This document shows positions 47,018 to 55,261 of a DNA stretch of 64,000 nucleotides, piece by piece. Within the stretch, counting starts at the first letter, position 1; each line of letters begins with the position of its first letter. The stretch covers positions 55,262-119,261 of the forward strand of contig JAIQGE010000013.1 of the NCBI GenBank assembly GCA_020072815.1, in the 5' to 3' direction. The notes under the pieces are model-generated. The model searched no databases, was not told where the DNA came from, and saw only the letters and a program-made list of their open reading frames with translations. The stretch comes from Terriglobia bacterium (GTDB taxonomy: Bacteria > Acidobacteriota > Terriglobia > Terriglobales > Acidobacteriaceae). The position numbers and the translations under genes were made by a program.

Positions 47018-49555
47018 ATGAGCAGCAGCTTCTGTACAACAAACAATTCTGGGCCGATATCGGGCAAGGTACGACCGGTACCTTTGCTTGCCCTTTGTCT
47101 GGCTCTCCTCCTGGCGTTTGCCGCAAGCACAGCAAGCGCCCAGAACGTGACAGAAATCAATACCCCCACTACCACCACACTCTGGGCCGGGACCCTGGAT
47201 TTTGTCCAGTTTGGTCTATCTTCGCTGACGTTTCCCGCCTCCGGAGTGATACTGCCAGGCACGGCCATCAGCCAGTTCACCGGCAAGCCGGTTCGCCATC
47301 TGTGGTACGGCGATTCCAGCAACGGCTTCTGCCGCGTTGATCCGGAAATTGACGATCCCAACCTGACTCAGCCGGCGCCGGGCATCGGTCGCTTCAACAA
47401 CATCATCACTACTTGCGTCGGCGCCATTCAGGCGGGTGCTTTCGCGCCCATGCAAGCCACCTTCGACGCGTCCACGAATACCATCTATGCACCGGATATT
47501 TCCCGTACCGCCAACGGCATCATCCGCATGCATTACATTCCCGGCGGTGACAACGGACATGGGTCGATTGATCCGATTCACGTTGAATCCCTCATGGGTA
47601 ACCAGACGGCGCGAAACGCCGCCGGCGGCTGCCCGGTAGTCACGGACCCGCGCAACGGAGCCACGCCCTTTACCATGGGAGCCTCGGCGCTCGGGCCGGA
47701 TGGCAACCTGTACATTGGATGGTTTCGCAACGGCACCATCGCGCGCATTCCGCATCCGGCCACGTTTGATCCTGCCAACCCGGCCGATTGCGCCAGCATT
47801 GACGTGCCGATCTTCGCGTCCGATGCCAGGTTTGGCGCGGGCGGTGCCGCAGGCCATACCTTTGGCCTGGCCTGGATTGGCCACACACTGTTTGGCGCGG
47901 ACAATATCAGTCCGTGGTTCAAAGACAACGCCGACCAGTGCAACACGCCGGCCAACGGCTTTGTTCGCTGTGGCCCGGTGCAGGGCGCCGGAACTGAAAT
48001 CCTAGCGGCCTTTGCTCCCGGTCCGCAGGCCGGCATTGTCAGCGACTACACCTATAACGGTCCCAACACAACCTTTCCCGGAAACTCGTTGATCGCGGCC
48101 ACCCTCAGCGGGTTGGTCAAGATCGCCAACGCCACTGACGTCGCCAATCTGACGGTGCAACCTTCGTACGGCGGCACGTTCTGCTTTGTCACCGGCGTCA
48201 CCATTGACACCAGCGACCTGGCGAACGAAACCATCTACGTTGGATCAGATTGCACGCAGGGCGCGATTAACGGCGCTGCGCAGATCTGGCGGGTCAAGCC
48301 AGAGCCGCCTGCGGCTGCGCCTCCGGCCACTCCGACTCTGGTTTCCGCCACGGCCACCGCCAACGCGGCAACCGTGAACTGGATCCCAGTGCCCAACGGC
48401 CAAGCCATCGCGAACTTTGTTGTACGCACGTTGCTCGCGAATGGTGCGGCTTCCGGAGTTCCTGATCTGACGGTTGGACCCGGCGCGAATGGAATTGTTC
48501 CCCGCGCGACGCTCGTCACGGGACTCACCAACGGAGTTGCGCTCCAGTTCCAGGTGCAAGCCTGCAACAGCAACGGTTGCAGTCCGTTCTCCATTGCCAG
48601 CGCCGCAGTCACGCCGCAAGCCCTGACTGCTCCTGGAGCGCCAACCGGCGTTGTCGCCAGCGGGCTTAACGCTTCCGCCCAGGTTGCCTGGTCCACTCCA
48701 GCCAACACCGGAGGATCACCGATCACCGGTTACACCATTACTGCGCTGATTGGAGGAGTACCCACAGCCCTCAAAACCAACGCGCCGCCAACAGCTACGG
48801 GCGCGGTGATCACTGGCTTGACCAATGGCACCACCTACAGCTTCACCGTCCATGCCACCAACGCGACGGGCAGTAGCACAGAGTCGCTGCCATCCAACGC
48901 GGTCACGCCTTTTGTGCCCAACGTGAACGATCTGGCAATCACCATGACCGCACCGGCCTCAGTGAACGCTGGTGCATTCGTGAACTTCAACATGGTGGTG
49001 ACCAACGGCGGGCCTGGAAACGCGGCGGATGTGACTCTCTCCGACACCATTCCCGGGACGTTCCAGTCGTTTACCACCACCCAGGGCGTCTGCGTTCGCA
49101 CCGGAAGCATCCTTAGCTGCAACCTGGGCGGGATGGTTGCCGGAGCCACCGCGACGATCAAGCTGACCGTGGCGATTGGCACCACGGCCATGACCAACAC
49201 GGCCTCGGTGCAACTCAGAGATGCCAACGGCAACATCGTGAACAACGATCCTAACCTGACGAACAACCTGGCGAGTGCGACAACCGCAGTCAACGTTGTT
49301 GCGCCGCCCACTCCTCTTCCTCCTGCTCCTCCGCCGGTAGCTGGCGGCGGTGGCGGCGGCGGCGGTGGTGGTAAAGGCGGCGGCGGCGGAGCTGCTGGCG
49401 GCGGCGGTGGTGGTGGTGGAGCTGCCGGCGGTGGCGGTGGTGGTGGTGGTGGCAAAGGCGGCGGTGGCGGAGCTGCTGCCGGCGGCGCTGCTACCGGTGG
49501 GGCTGCCGGAGCGGCTGCTCCCACAGTCAAGACTGGCGGTAGAGGAAAGGGTTAA
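47018..49555 (+). CDS. Large secreted FN3/DUF11 protein with polyglycine tail (paralogue 3)
   Basis: 845 residues. Signal peptide (about 17-40, PLLALCLALLLAFAASTASA). Propeller-like N-domain (about 48-430) nearly colinear with paralogue 2 (PGTAISQFTGKPVRHLWYGD, GPDGNLYIGWFRNGTIARI, AWIGHTLFGADN). FN3 repeats near 431-535 and 537-630, then one DUF11 repeat near 637-765. In place of a second DUF11 unit there is a Pro-rich hinge (PPTPLPPAPPP) and a tail of about 70 residues made almost only of Gly with Ala and Lys. The ATG at 47018 is set by the signal peptide and the conserved upstream segment. Probably extracellular; the tail may be a flexible or matrix-forming region. Confidence 0.87.
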   Translation: MSSSFCTTNNSGPISGKVRPVPLLALCLALLLAFAASTASAQNVTEINTPTTTTLWAGTLDFVQFGLSSLTFPASGVILPGTAISQFTGKPVRHLWYGDSSNGFCRVDPEIDDPNLTQPAPGIGRFNNIITTCVGAIQAGAFAPMQATFDASTNTIYAPDISRTANGIIRMHYIPGGDNGHGSIDPIHVESLMGNQTARNAAGGCPVVTDPRNGATPFTMGASALGPDGNLYIGWFRNGTIARIPHPATFDPANPADCASIDVPIFASDARFGAGGAAGHTFGLAWIGHTLFGADNISPWFKDNADQCNTPANGFVRCGPVQGAGTEILAAFAPGPQAGIVSDYTYNGPNTTFPGNSLIAATLSGLVKIANATDVANLTVQPSYGGTFCFVTGVTIDTSDLANETIYVGSDCTQGAINGAAQIWRVKPEPPAAAPPATPTLVSATATANAATVNWIPVPNGQAIANFVVRTLLANGAASGVPDLTVGPGANGIVPRATLVTGLTNGVALQFQVQACNSNGCSPFSIASAAVTPQALTAPGAPTGVVASGLNASAQVAWSTPANTGGSPITGYTITALIGGVPTALKTNAPPTATGAVITGLTNGTTYSFTVHATNATGSSTESLPSNAVTPFVPNVNDLAITMTAPASVNAGAFVNFNMVVTNGGPGNAADVTLSDTIPGTFQSFTTTQGVCVRTGSILSCNLGGMVAGATATIKLTVAIGTTAMTNTASVQLRDANGNIVNNDPNLTNNLASATTAVNVVAPPTPLPPAPPPVAGGGGGGGGGGKGGGGGAAGGGGGGGGAAGGGGGGGGGKGGGGGAAAGGAATGGAAGAAAPTVKTGGRGKG
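49340..49535 (+). repeat. Low-complexity GGC/GGT repeat encoding polyglycine
   Basis: About 200 bp of near-uninterrupted GGC/GGT/GGA codons with GCT/GCC islands and AAAGGC units, at the 3' end of paralogue 3. Such tracts expand and contract readily, so the length may vary between strains and is vulnerable to assembly error. Confidence 0.85.
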
Positions 49556-49624
49556 TGCGGATTTACGCAATAACCTTGATTGCGAAAACGATCGGCGCGA
49601 TAGGGCATATCGGGTCGTTTTCGG

Positions 49625-49655
49625 CCGGGGTGCAGCTACTGACGGAGCACCCCGG
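49625..49655 (+). terminator. 3' hairpin of paralogue 3
   Basis: CCGGGGTGC (49625-49633) pairs with GCACCCCGG (49647-49655), followed by TTTAC. The arms are identical to those after paralogue 2; only the loop differs. Confidence 0.6.
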
Positions 49656-50037
49656 TTTACTCAAAATCCGGCATCGTTGCTAACCGGCAAAGATGCCTGA
49701 TCGTGTGGGCTGCTGGGATAATCGGAAAGGCCCGGCAGCCTGCATCACAAAGAAGAGAACCATGGAAGTGAATTACGGACAAGTACTGCAAGATTCCTGG
49801 GCACGATCTCCAGGAAGGGCCCCAGGCTTATGAACTTCGTTTTGGCACTGCTTAGGGAAGTTGGACAGCCAATTTGCGGACAGGCAAAAGGGCTTTCCAG
49901 CTTCCCCTCCTTACCGGCACTCTTCTGATTGGGCTTCCGCCTGCCTCAGCCTTGCCATTTCTGTCGTATTCGGATACTTCTCTCTATGCGTGCAGGCAAT
50001 TACACAAAAAAATATAGGTCGGCATGCATTCTTAGAA

Positions 50038-50067
50038 ACTTTAATAATTCTCCAATAGCCGTCTAAT
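50038..50067 (+). promoter_or_regulatory. Shared promoter-like motif before paralogue 4
   Basis: ACTTTAAT (50038-50045), 16 nt, TCTAAT (50062-50067), 408 bp before the ATG. A dyad ATGTTC-AAGAGA-GAACAT (50066-50083) overlaps the expected transcription start and could be an operator; in paralogue 3 it has one mismatch. Confidence 0.55.
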
Positions 50068-50068
50068 G

Positions 50069-50225
50069 TTCAAGAGAGAACATACTCCCATCGACGGCTA
50101 GATGCTTCCGGACCTTCTCACGCGCTGGTCAGACTTTAACGACCGGGATGTTGTTCCGAGCATCCAACTGAAAAGGTTAACTTTTCAGGCTCCGGGTGGA
50201 CCGTCGGTGCAACGCTCTTGTTGGC
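50069..50225 (+). ncRNA. Candidate structured leader RNA, copy in paralogue 4 leader
   Basis: P1: CATCGACGG (50089-50097) with CCGTCGGTG (50201-50209), one U-G pair. P2: GATGCT (50101-50106) with AGCATC (50159-50164), extended by CGG/CCG. P3: CTGGTC (50125-50130) with GACCGG (50141-50146) around the ten-base loop AGACTTTAAC. A further hairpin CTGAAAAG-GTTAA-CTTTTCAG lies between P2 and P1. Compared with the paralogue 3 copy, the P3 stem changes U-A to C-G while loop length and most loop bases are kept. Class not recognised. Confidence 0.55.
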
Positions 50226-50419
50226 ATCCCGATGGCCAAGCAAGGACGGCTTTTGAGAAAGCCCCGGGGTTTGTCCCGCTCTAACGGATGGCGGAGATTG
50301 AAACCCTTCCTGCTCGCCTCGCCTTACATGTCAACCAGCCTGCTTCTTACCCATAGCGCGTTCGCACTCGCCGTCCCCCTGTGTTTCCCCTGCCTGAACC
50401 GGCAAGCATCTAGCCGTCG
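50092..50419. repeat. 20-bp long-range inverted repeat in the paralogue 4 leader
   Basis: 50092-50111 (CGACGGCTAGATGCTTCCGG) pairs with 50399-50419 over 20 bp with a single bulged C at 50403. The left arm is the same sequence that forms the 5' strands of P1 and P2 in the candidate leader RNA, so the two folds exclude each other. The right arm lies 40 nt before the ribosome-binding site. Confidence 0.85.
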
Positions 50420-50474
50420 GATTGACTGCAGTTTCCCCTGAGGGTGGCTGCTTCCGGGCAGGAGGGACACGTTG

Positions 50475-53400
50475 ATGTCAAGCTGGAGACGGATTTTTGA
50501 ATTTGGGGGCCCCATTTCCGGGATTTCAGGGGCTTCACAAAAGAGCAAGCTTTGGATGGGCCTTGCTCTACTCCTGGTGCTGGCGGCCGGCGCCGCCAGC
50601 GCTCAGAGTCCAACGGAGTTTGCCACAGGCGTAACTTCTCCCGGCGGAGGTTTAGTCCTGAGCGGTACCGCAATCAATCCGGCAACGGGCCAGCCGTACA
50701 GGCATCTGTGGACCAGCGACCAGGGAGGCTTCGGCCTCTGCCGCCTGGATCCTGATGTGGATACACCTGGGCCGCACTTCATCAACGGCGGAACCTGCAT
50801 GCCCATCATTGATGGCGTCTTCTTCAAGCCCGGCCAGTTTGCCTTTGATCCCGCTACCAACAATATCTACGCTGTTGATCTGCAAGCCAATTCCCGCGGG
50901 ATCTTCCGCCTGCATTACATTCCTTCGGGAAGCAGCGGCCACGGGTCGGTGGATCCGATTCACACGGAAGTTTTAGGCGGCAATCAACTGGGCGGGCGTC
51001 AGACCCTGCCGGGTTGCGGCATCGCCGGGAATGTCCCCAATTCGGCGGTGCTGGGGCCCGACGGCAACCTATATATAGGATTCAAAGCCAGCGGCGACAT
51101 TCTCCGTGTGGCTGCTCCCCAGACCGAGCCGCTGCCTTGCGCCAACGTGCAGGTGATCGGAACCACTGCGGACGGCAGGAAGAACTTTGGTCTGGGCTGG
51201 ATTGGCCACGACCTGTTCGGCGGCGACGGGCTGGCCGCCTGGGTGATCCCCAGCGCTGACCAATGCTTGACGCCACCGAACGGCAACATACCTTGCCACG
51301 CAACCAACATTCTTGTAGGACAGACGGCGACCCCCAGCTTTGTCATGAGTGATCAGATCTATCCGGCGCTCAACGGCAGAAAGCTGTTTGTCGGCAATCC
51401 CAGCGACCTTACATTGGTGGACATTGCAACCCAGCAGGTGACTCTGGGCTTTGCCACAGGCTTCCAGTTCCTCAGCGGAATGGCGCTCGATCCTACCAAC
51501 ATGAACCTGTACGTGGCGGATGATCCGACAGAAGGGATTGTCGGCGGATTTGGACGCTGGTGGTTTCTGGGTAACAGCGGCGGCAGCATCGCTCCGGTAT
51601 CTCTGGTGAGGTTTGCCGACGGAGTGACCGCGCCATCGGGAGGAACAGTGCTGATCGGTTCGGGAATCAATCCCGTCAGCGGCAAGCCCTTCCGGCATCT
51701 ATGGTCAGGCGATCAGGGCGGGTTCGGACTCTGCCGCCTGGATCCGGACATTGATTCTCCCGGTCCACACGTCATGAACGCCAGCACCTGCATTCCGTTT
51801 GTTGCCGGGGTGCAGTTCAAGCCGGGCCAGATGGCTTTTGATCCGATTACCAACAATCTTTATGCGGTGGACATGCAAGCCAACACTAAAGGCATTTTCC
51901 GCCTGCATTTTCTCCCCGATGCGGATAACGGCCATGGCGGCGTGGACATCATTCACCAGGAAGTCCTGGCCGGAAACGGCGGCGTGGGACGCAACGGCCT
52001 CCCAGGTTGCGGCATTGCCGGCAACGTTCCCAATTCAGCGGTGCTGGGTCCTGACGGCAACCTTTACGTAGGCTTCAAAGCCAGCGGTGACATTCTTCGC
52101 ATTACAGGCCCGCAGACTGATCCTGTTCCGTGCAGCAACGTTCAGGTGATAGGCAGCACTCCCGACAACACCAGGGACATGGGTCTGGGATGGATTGGTC
52201 ATGATCTGTTCGGCGGTGATGGCCGTGCCGCGTTCATCATCCCCAACGCCGACCAGTGCATGACCCCGCAGAACCCGAACCCGTGCCATGGCAACAACAT
52301 TCTGCAGCGCGAAACGGCCAACCCATCGTTTGTGATGAGTGACCAGATGTATCCGGCGCTGAACGGCAGAAATCTGCTTGTGGGCCAGCCGGGAAGCATC
52401 ACCCTGGTGAATCCTGTATCTCTTGAGGTCAACCTTAATTTTGTAAACGGCTTCCAACTGCTGAGCGCCATCACGCTGGATCCAACCGATCTGACGCTTT
52501 TCGTCGCGGATGACCCGTCGGCCGGGCTCTTGCCGCAACAAGGACATTGGTGGCAGGCTGCTCCGGTGCAGGTCACGCCCAAAGTGCCCGGCGCGCCTCT
52601 GTTTGTGCAGGGTATCGCTGAGGACGCTGCAGCGCTGATTAGCTGGACCCCGTTCCCGGATGGCCAGACCATTACCAGCTACACGGTACGCGCGTCATTT
52701 TCCAGCTCCGGCGTACCGGTACCAGACGTCATCGTGACTGCGCCTCCGGGAAGCACTGCCGTGCCGCCCTCAGTGACCGTGACCGGCCTGGTCAACAACT
52801 CGCAGTATTCGTTTATCGTAGCGGCAACCAACGACGTTGGCACCAGCCGCTGGTCTCTGCCCAGCAGGCTCATTCAGCCGTTTGCTCCTGCCGTGCCCAA
52901 AAAACCTGCCCACGTTTTTGCGGCCGGGCATGATTCCTCGGCCACCGTGTCGTGGACAGCCGTCCCGGACTACTTGAACGGAGGCTTCCCCATCATTGTG
53001 TACCGCGTTGAAGTGGACGCCGATGGTGTTGAGGTGCAGATTGAAGATGTTCCCGCGTTGCAGACCTCGACGGAAATCACCGGCTTGAAGAACGGCACGC
53101 CATACACATTCAGGATCTATGCCACAAACAAGCTGGGTGACAGCGTGGCTTCGCTGCCTTCGAATGTGGTTGTCCCCTCGGCAACGCCGGTAGGGAGCGC
53201 TCCCGGCCAGCCCACGGGAGTCTCCGCCGTCGCCGGCAACGGGTCCGCCTCGGTTTCCTGGAGTGCTCCAGCGTCTAGCGGCAGCAGTCCGATCACCGGA
53301 TACTTCGTCCACGCGCTGGTGAATGGAGCATTTGCGCCCATCACCGCGATCGCCAATGCGCCGAACACCAGCGCGACGATCAACGGCCTGACCAATGGGA

Positions 53401-55115
53401 CCACTTATACGTTTGACGTCCAGGCTGTAAACGCATACGGCTTAGGACAGCTGTCGCCACCGTCGAATGCGGTAGTGCCCAGCACGCAGATCACTCCTAA
53501 AGGCGTGGTTCCGGGCGTGCCGACCGCGGTCAACGCCGTGGGCGGATTGAACTCAGCCACGGTCTCATGGACTGCGCCGGCCAGCAGCGGTTCCAGCGCG
53601 ATCACCAACTACAGCGTGGTCGTGCTCGCCGGTGGTGGGCCAAGCGGAATCTCCATCAACGTGCCCGCGCCTGGCACGCAAGCGGTGGTGAACGGATTGA
53701 CCCCAGGCACCAGTTATGCGTTCCAGGTCCACGCATTCAATGCCGCGGGCGACAGCGGCGCGTTGCTAACATCCAATACGATCACTCCCACGGCGCCGCC
53801 GGCAAACACGGCCCCTGGTGTGCCAACCAATGTGGTTGCGTCCGCGGGCACGGGTTCGGCAAGTGTCGCGTGGACTGCTCCCGCTTCCAACGGCGGCCAG
53901 CCTGTCACCAGTTATGTCGTCGTCGCTCTGGCGGGCGGAGCTCCAACCAACCAGACGATGACCGTGACTGCGCCCACCAGTGCCGTGGTCTTCAACGGTT
54001 TGACCGGCGGAAACACCTACACGTTTGTGGTTCACGCCGTCAACTCCGTGGGCGACAGCGGTGCCTCGGCGCCTTCCAACGCGATTACCCTGGCTGGGCC
54101 TCCGCCCGCGGCCTCTGAGCCCAACGTTACTGTGACCCTGAGCGGGCCCACCAGCGTGCCGGCCGGAGTGAATGGAAACTTCGCGATTACCGTCACCAAC
54201 AATGGATCTGGCGCCGCCTCTCGCGTGACGCTTACCCACACGTTTACCGCAAGCAGCGCGACGCGGGTGTCGCACACCATCAGCCAGGGCAATTGCACGG
54301 AGCGCGGCGCCAAGCTTGTTTGCGAGTTAGGCGGCATGGCGCCAGGTTCCAGCGTGACGCTGAACGTTGCACTCGCCGTGCACGCAGCCTTCACCAGCAA
54401 GGCCATCGTGCTGGCCTGGGATGTCAGCGGACGCACGGTAGCGGCGTCGAATCCCGCGAGCGGCGTGACGAAAATGAGTACTTCCATGGCGGCGGCAGTC
54501 GCCGCCAGCACCACCACGGACCTGCAGATTTCCGGTTCAACCGTGGCGGCCGGCGCCAACACCACTGTTCTGTGGGTGGTGTCAAACCTTTCGCCGCAAC
54601 CGGCAAACACCGTGCAGTTCACCAATCAATTGCCCTCAACCCTGCAATTTGTGGACGTCACCACCAGCGCGGGAGTGAACTGCACCGCCCCTGCCGCAGG
54701 TTCGGCCGGCTCATTGGTCACCTGCAGTTTGACGTCACTTGCCGGTGGGCAAGATATGGTCGTTGCCGTCACAGTTAGTCCCACGGCCGGGGCCACCTCT
54801 TTTACCGATACTGCGTCCGTGGCTTTTTCCGGAACGGACAGCCAACCGGCCAACAATTCAGCTTCTGTAACCTTCACTGCCGCGGCCAGCGCGATCGTCA
54901 GCCTTGCCGGCGGCGGTGCTGTAAGCGCGGGTGGCAATGGCGGGGCCACCGGCGGAAATTCCGGCGGCGCTACTTTCGGCGGGAATAGTAGCGCCACCGG
55001 GCCTAATCCTGATAATGTTAGCAACCACAGCGGAGTTGTGGCCGCAGGGACTCGTCGCCAGCAGTTCGGTGCGGTTCTCCCGGACGCAAACCCGCGCGGC
55101 AATCGGGCGCAATGA
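50475..55115 (+). CDS. Giant secreted FN3/DUF11 protein with duplicated N-domain (paralogue 4)
   Basis: 1546 residues. A signal peptide (about 20-44, LALLLVLAAGAASA then Q) is followed by two tandem copies of the propeller-like N-domain (about 48-372 and 375-700). Each copy has HLW[TS][SG]DQGGFGLCRLDPD, GCGIAGNVPNSAVLGPDGNLY, FKASGDILR and GLGWIGHDLFGGDG. Five FN3 repeats begin near 702, 805, 908, 1012 and 1112. DUF11-type repeats begin near 1215 and 1347. The tail is Gly/Ser/Asn-rich and ends in a basic segment. AGGAGG upstream supports the ATG at 50475. No membrane anchor. Its N-domain is closer to paralogue 1 than to paralogues 2 and 3. Confidence 0.87.
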   Translation: MSSWRRIFEFGGPISGISGASQKSKLWMGLALLLVLAAGAASAQSPTEFATGVTSPGGGLVLSGTAINPATGQPYRHLWTSDQGGFGLCRLDPDVDTPGPHFINGGTCMPIIDGVFFKPGQFAFDPATNNIYAVDLQANSRGIFRLHYIPSGSSGHGSVDPIHTEVLGGNQLGGRQTLPGCGIAGNVPNSAVLGPDGNLYIGFKASGDILRVAAPQTEPLPCANVQVIGTTADGRKNFGLGWIGHDLFGGDGLAAWVIPSADQCLTPPNGNIPCHATNILVGQTATPSFVMSDQIYPALNGRKLFVGNPSDLTLVDIATQQVTLGFATGFQFLSGMALDPTNMNLYVADDPTEGIVGGFGRWWFLGNSGGSIAPVSLVRFADGVTAPSGGTVLIGSGINPVSGKPFRHLWSGDQGGFGLCRLDPDIDSPGPHVMNASTCIPFVAGVQFKPGQMAFDPITNNLYAVDMQANTKGIFRLHFLPDADNGHGGVDIIHQEVLAGNGGVGRNGLPGCGIAGNVPNSAVLGPDGNLYVGFKASGDILRITGPQTDPVPCSNVQVIGSTPDNTRDMGLGWIGHDLFGGDGRAAFIIPNADQCMTPQNPNPCHGNNILQRETANPSFVMSDQMYPALNGRNLLVGQPGSITLVNPVSLEVNLNFVNGFQLLSAITLDPTDLTLFVADDPSAGLLPQQGHWWQAAPVQVTPKVPGAPLFVQGIAEDAAALISWTPFPDGQTITSYTVRASFSSSGVPVPDVIVTAPPGSTAVPPSVTVTGLVNNSQYSFIVAATNDVGTSRWSLPSRLIQPFAPAVPKKPAHVFAAGHDSSATVSWTAVPDYLNGGFPIIVYRVEVDADGVEVQIEDVPALQTSTEITGLKNGTPYTFRIYATNKLGDSVASLPSNVVVPSATPVGSAPGQPTGVSAVAGNGSASVSWSAPASSGSSPITGYFVHALVNGAFAPITAIANAPNTSATINGLTNGTTYTFDVQAVNAYGLGQLSPPSNAVVPSTQITPKGVVPGVPTAVNAVGGLNSATVSWTAPASSGSSAITNYSVVVLAGGGPSGISINVPAPGTQAVVNGLTPGTSYAFQVHAFNAAGDSGALLTSNTITPTAPPANTAPGVPTNVVASAGTGSASVAWTAPASNGGQPVTSYVVVALAGGAPTNQTMTVTAPTSAVVFNGLTGGNTYTFVVHAVNSVGDSGASAPSNAITLAGPPPAASEPNVTVTLSGPTSVPAGVNGNFAITVTNNGSGAASRVTLTHTFTASSATRVSHTISQGNCTERGAKLVCELGGMAPGSSVTLNVALAVHAAFTSKAIVLAWDVSGRTVAASNPASGVTKMSTSMAAAVAASTTTDLQISGSTVAAGANTTVLWVVSNLSPQPANTVQFTNQLPSTLQFVDVTTSAGVNCTAPAAGSAGSLVTCSLTSLAGGQDMVVAVTVSPTAGATSFTDTASVAFSGTDSQPANNSASVTFTAAASAIVSLAGGGAVSAGGNGGATGGNSGGATFGGNSSATGPNPDNVSNHSGVVAAGTRRQQFGAVLPDANPRGNRAQ

Positions 55116-55174
55116 AGTTTGGTTTTTAACGAGGTTGTAACCGTACTCCTGCCCGATGGTTTACGGCTACAGCA

Positions 55175-55213
55175 GGGGCTGTCGTTCAGTTCGGCCCGCA
55201 AAGCGGCAGCCCC
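55175..55213 (+). terminator. Imperfect 3' hairpin of paralogue 4
   Basis: GGGGCTGTCG (55175-55184) pairs with CGGCAGCCCC (55204-55213) over 10 bp with one G-U pair. There is no clear T-run. It lies between the stop of paralogue 4 and the Crp/Fnr gene. Confidence 0.5.
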
Positions 55214-55261
55214 GACTATTATCTTCCACGCGGGAAGCTGAAGCACTCGCTGATCATACGC

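Larger units (their letters stand above)
49556..50474. other. 3' flank of paralogue 3 and long leader of paralogue 4
   Basis: About 920 bp without a credible gene. It holds the 3' hairpin at 49625-49655, the shared promoter-like motif at 50038-50067, the shared folded RNA at 50069-50225, and a long-range inverted repeat between 50092-50111 and 50399-50419. GCTTCCGG (50450-50457) and AGGAGG stand directly before the ATG at 50475. Confidence 0.5.

Noticed and set aside
46761..47018. Open frame within the leader of paralogue 3
   Set aside because: No Shine-Dalgarno sequence, Cys/His/Arg/Pro-rich random-looking translation, not conserved in the paralogue 4 leader.
49340..49535. Repeat array of GGC/GGT units as a possible minisatellite or CRISPR
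   Set aside because: It is in frame and encodes the polyglycine tail of a clear gene; there are no unique spacers.
50081..50115. Antisense 23S rRNA fragment suggested by a short match (CTAGATGCTTCC versus TTAGATGCTTTC)
   Set aside because: The match covers only about ten bases and the flanking sequence does not follow rRNA.
50069..50480. Known riboswitch (c-di-GMP-I) in the leader
   Set aside because: The leader has some GCAAAG and CTCCGG-like words but lacks the paired GEMM helices and the tetraloop/receptor arrangement; the observed helices are different.
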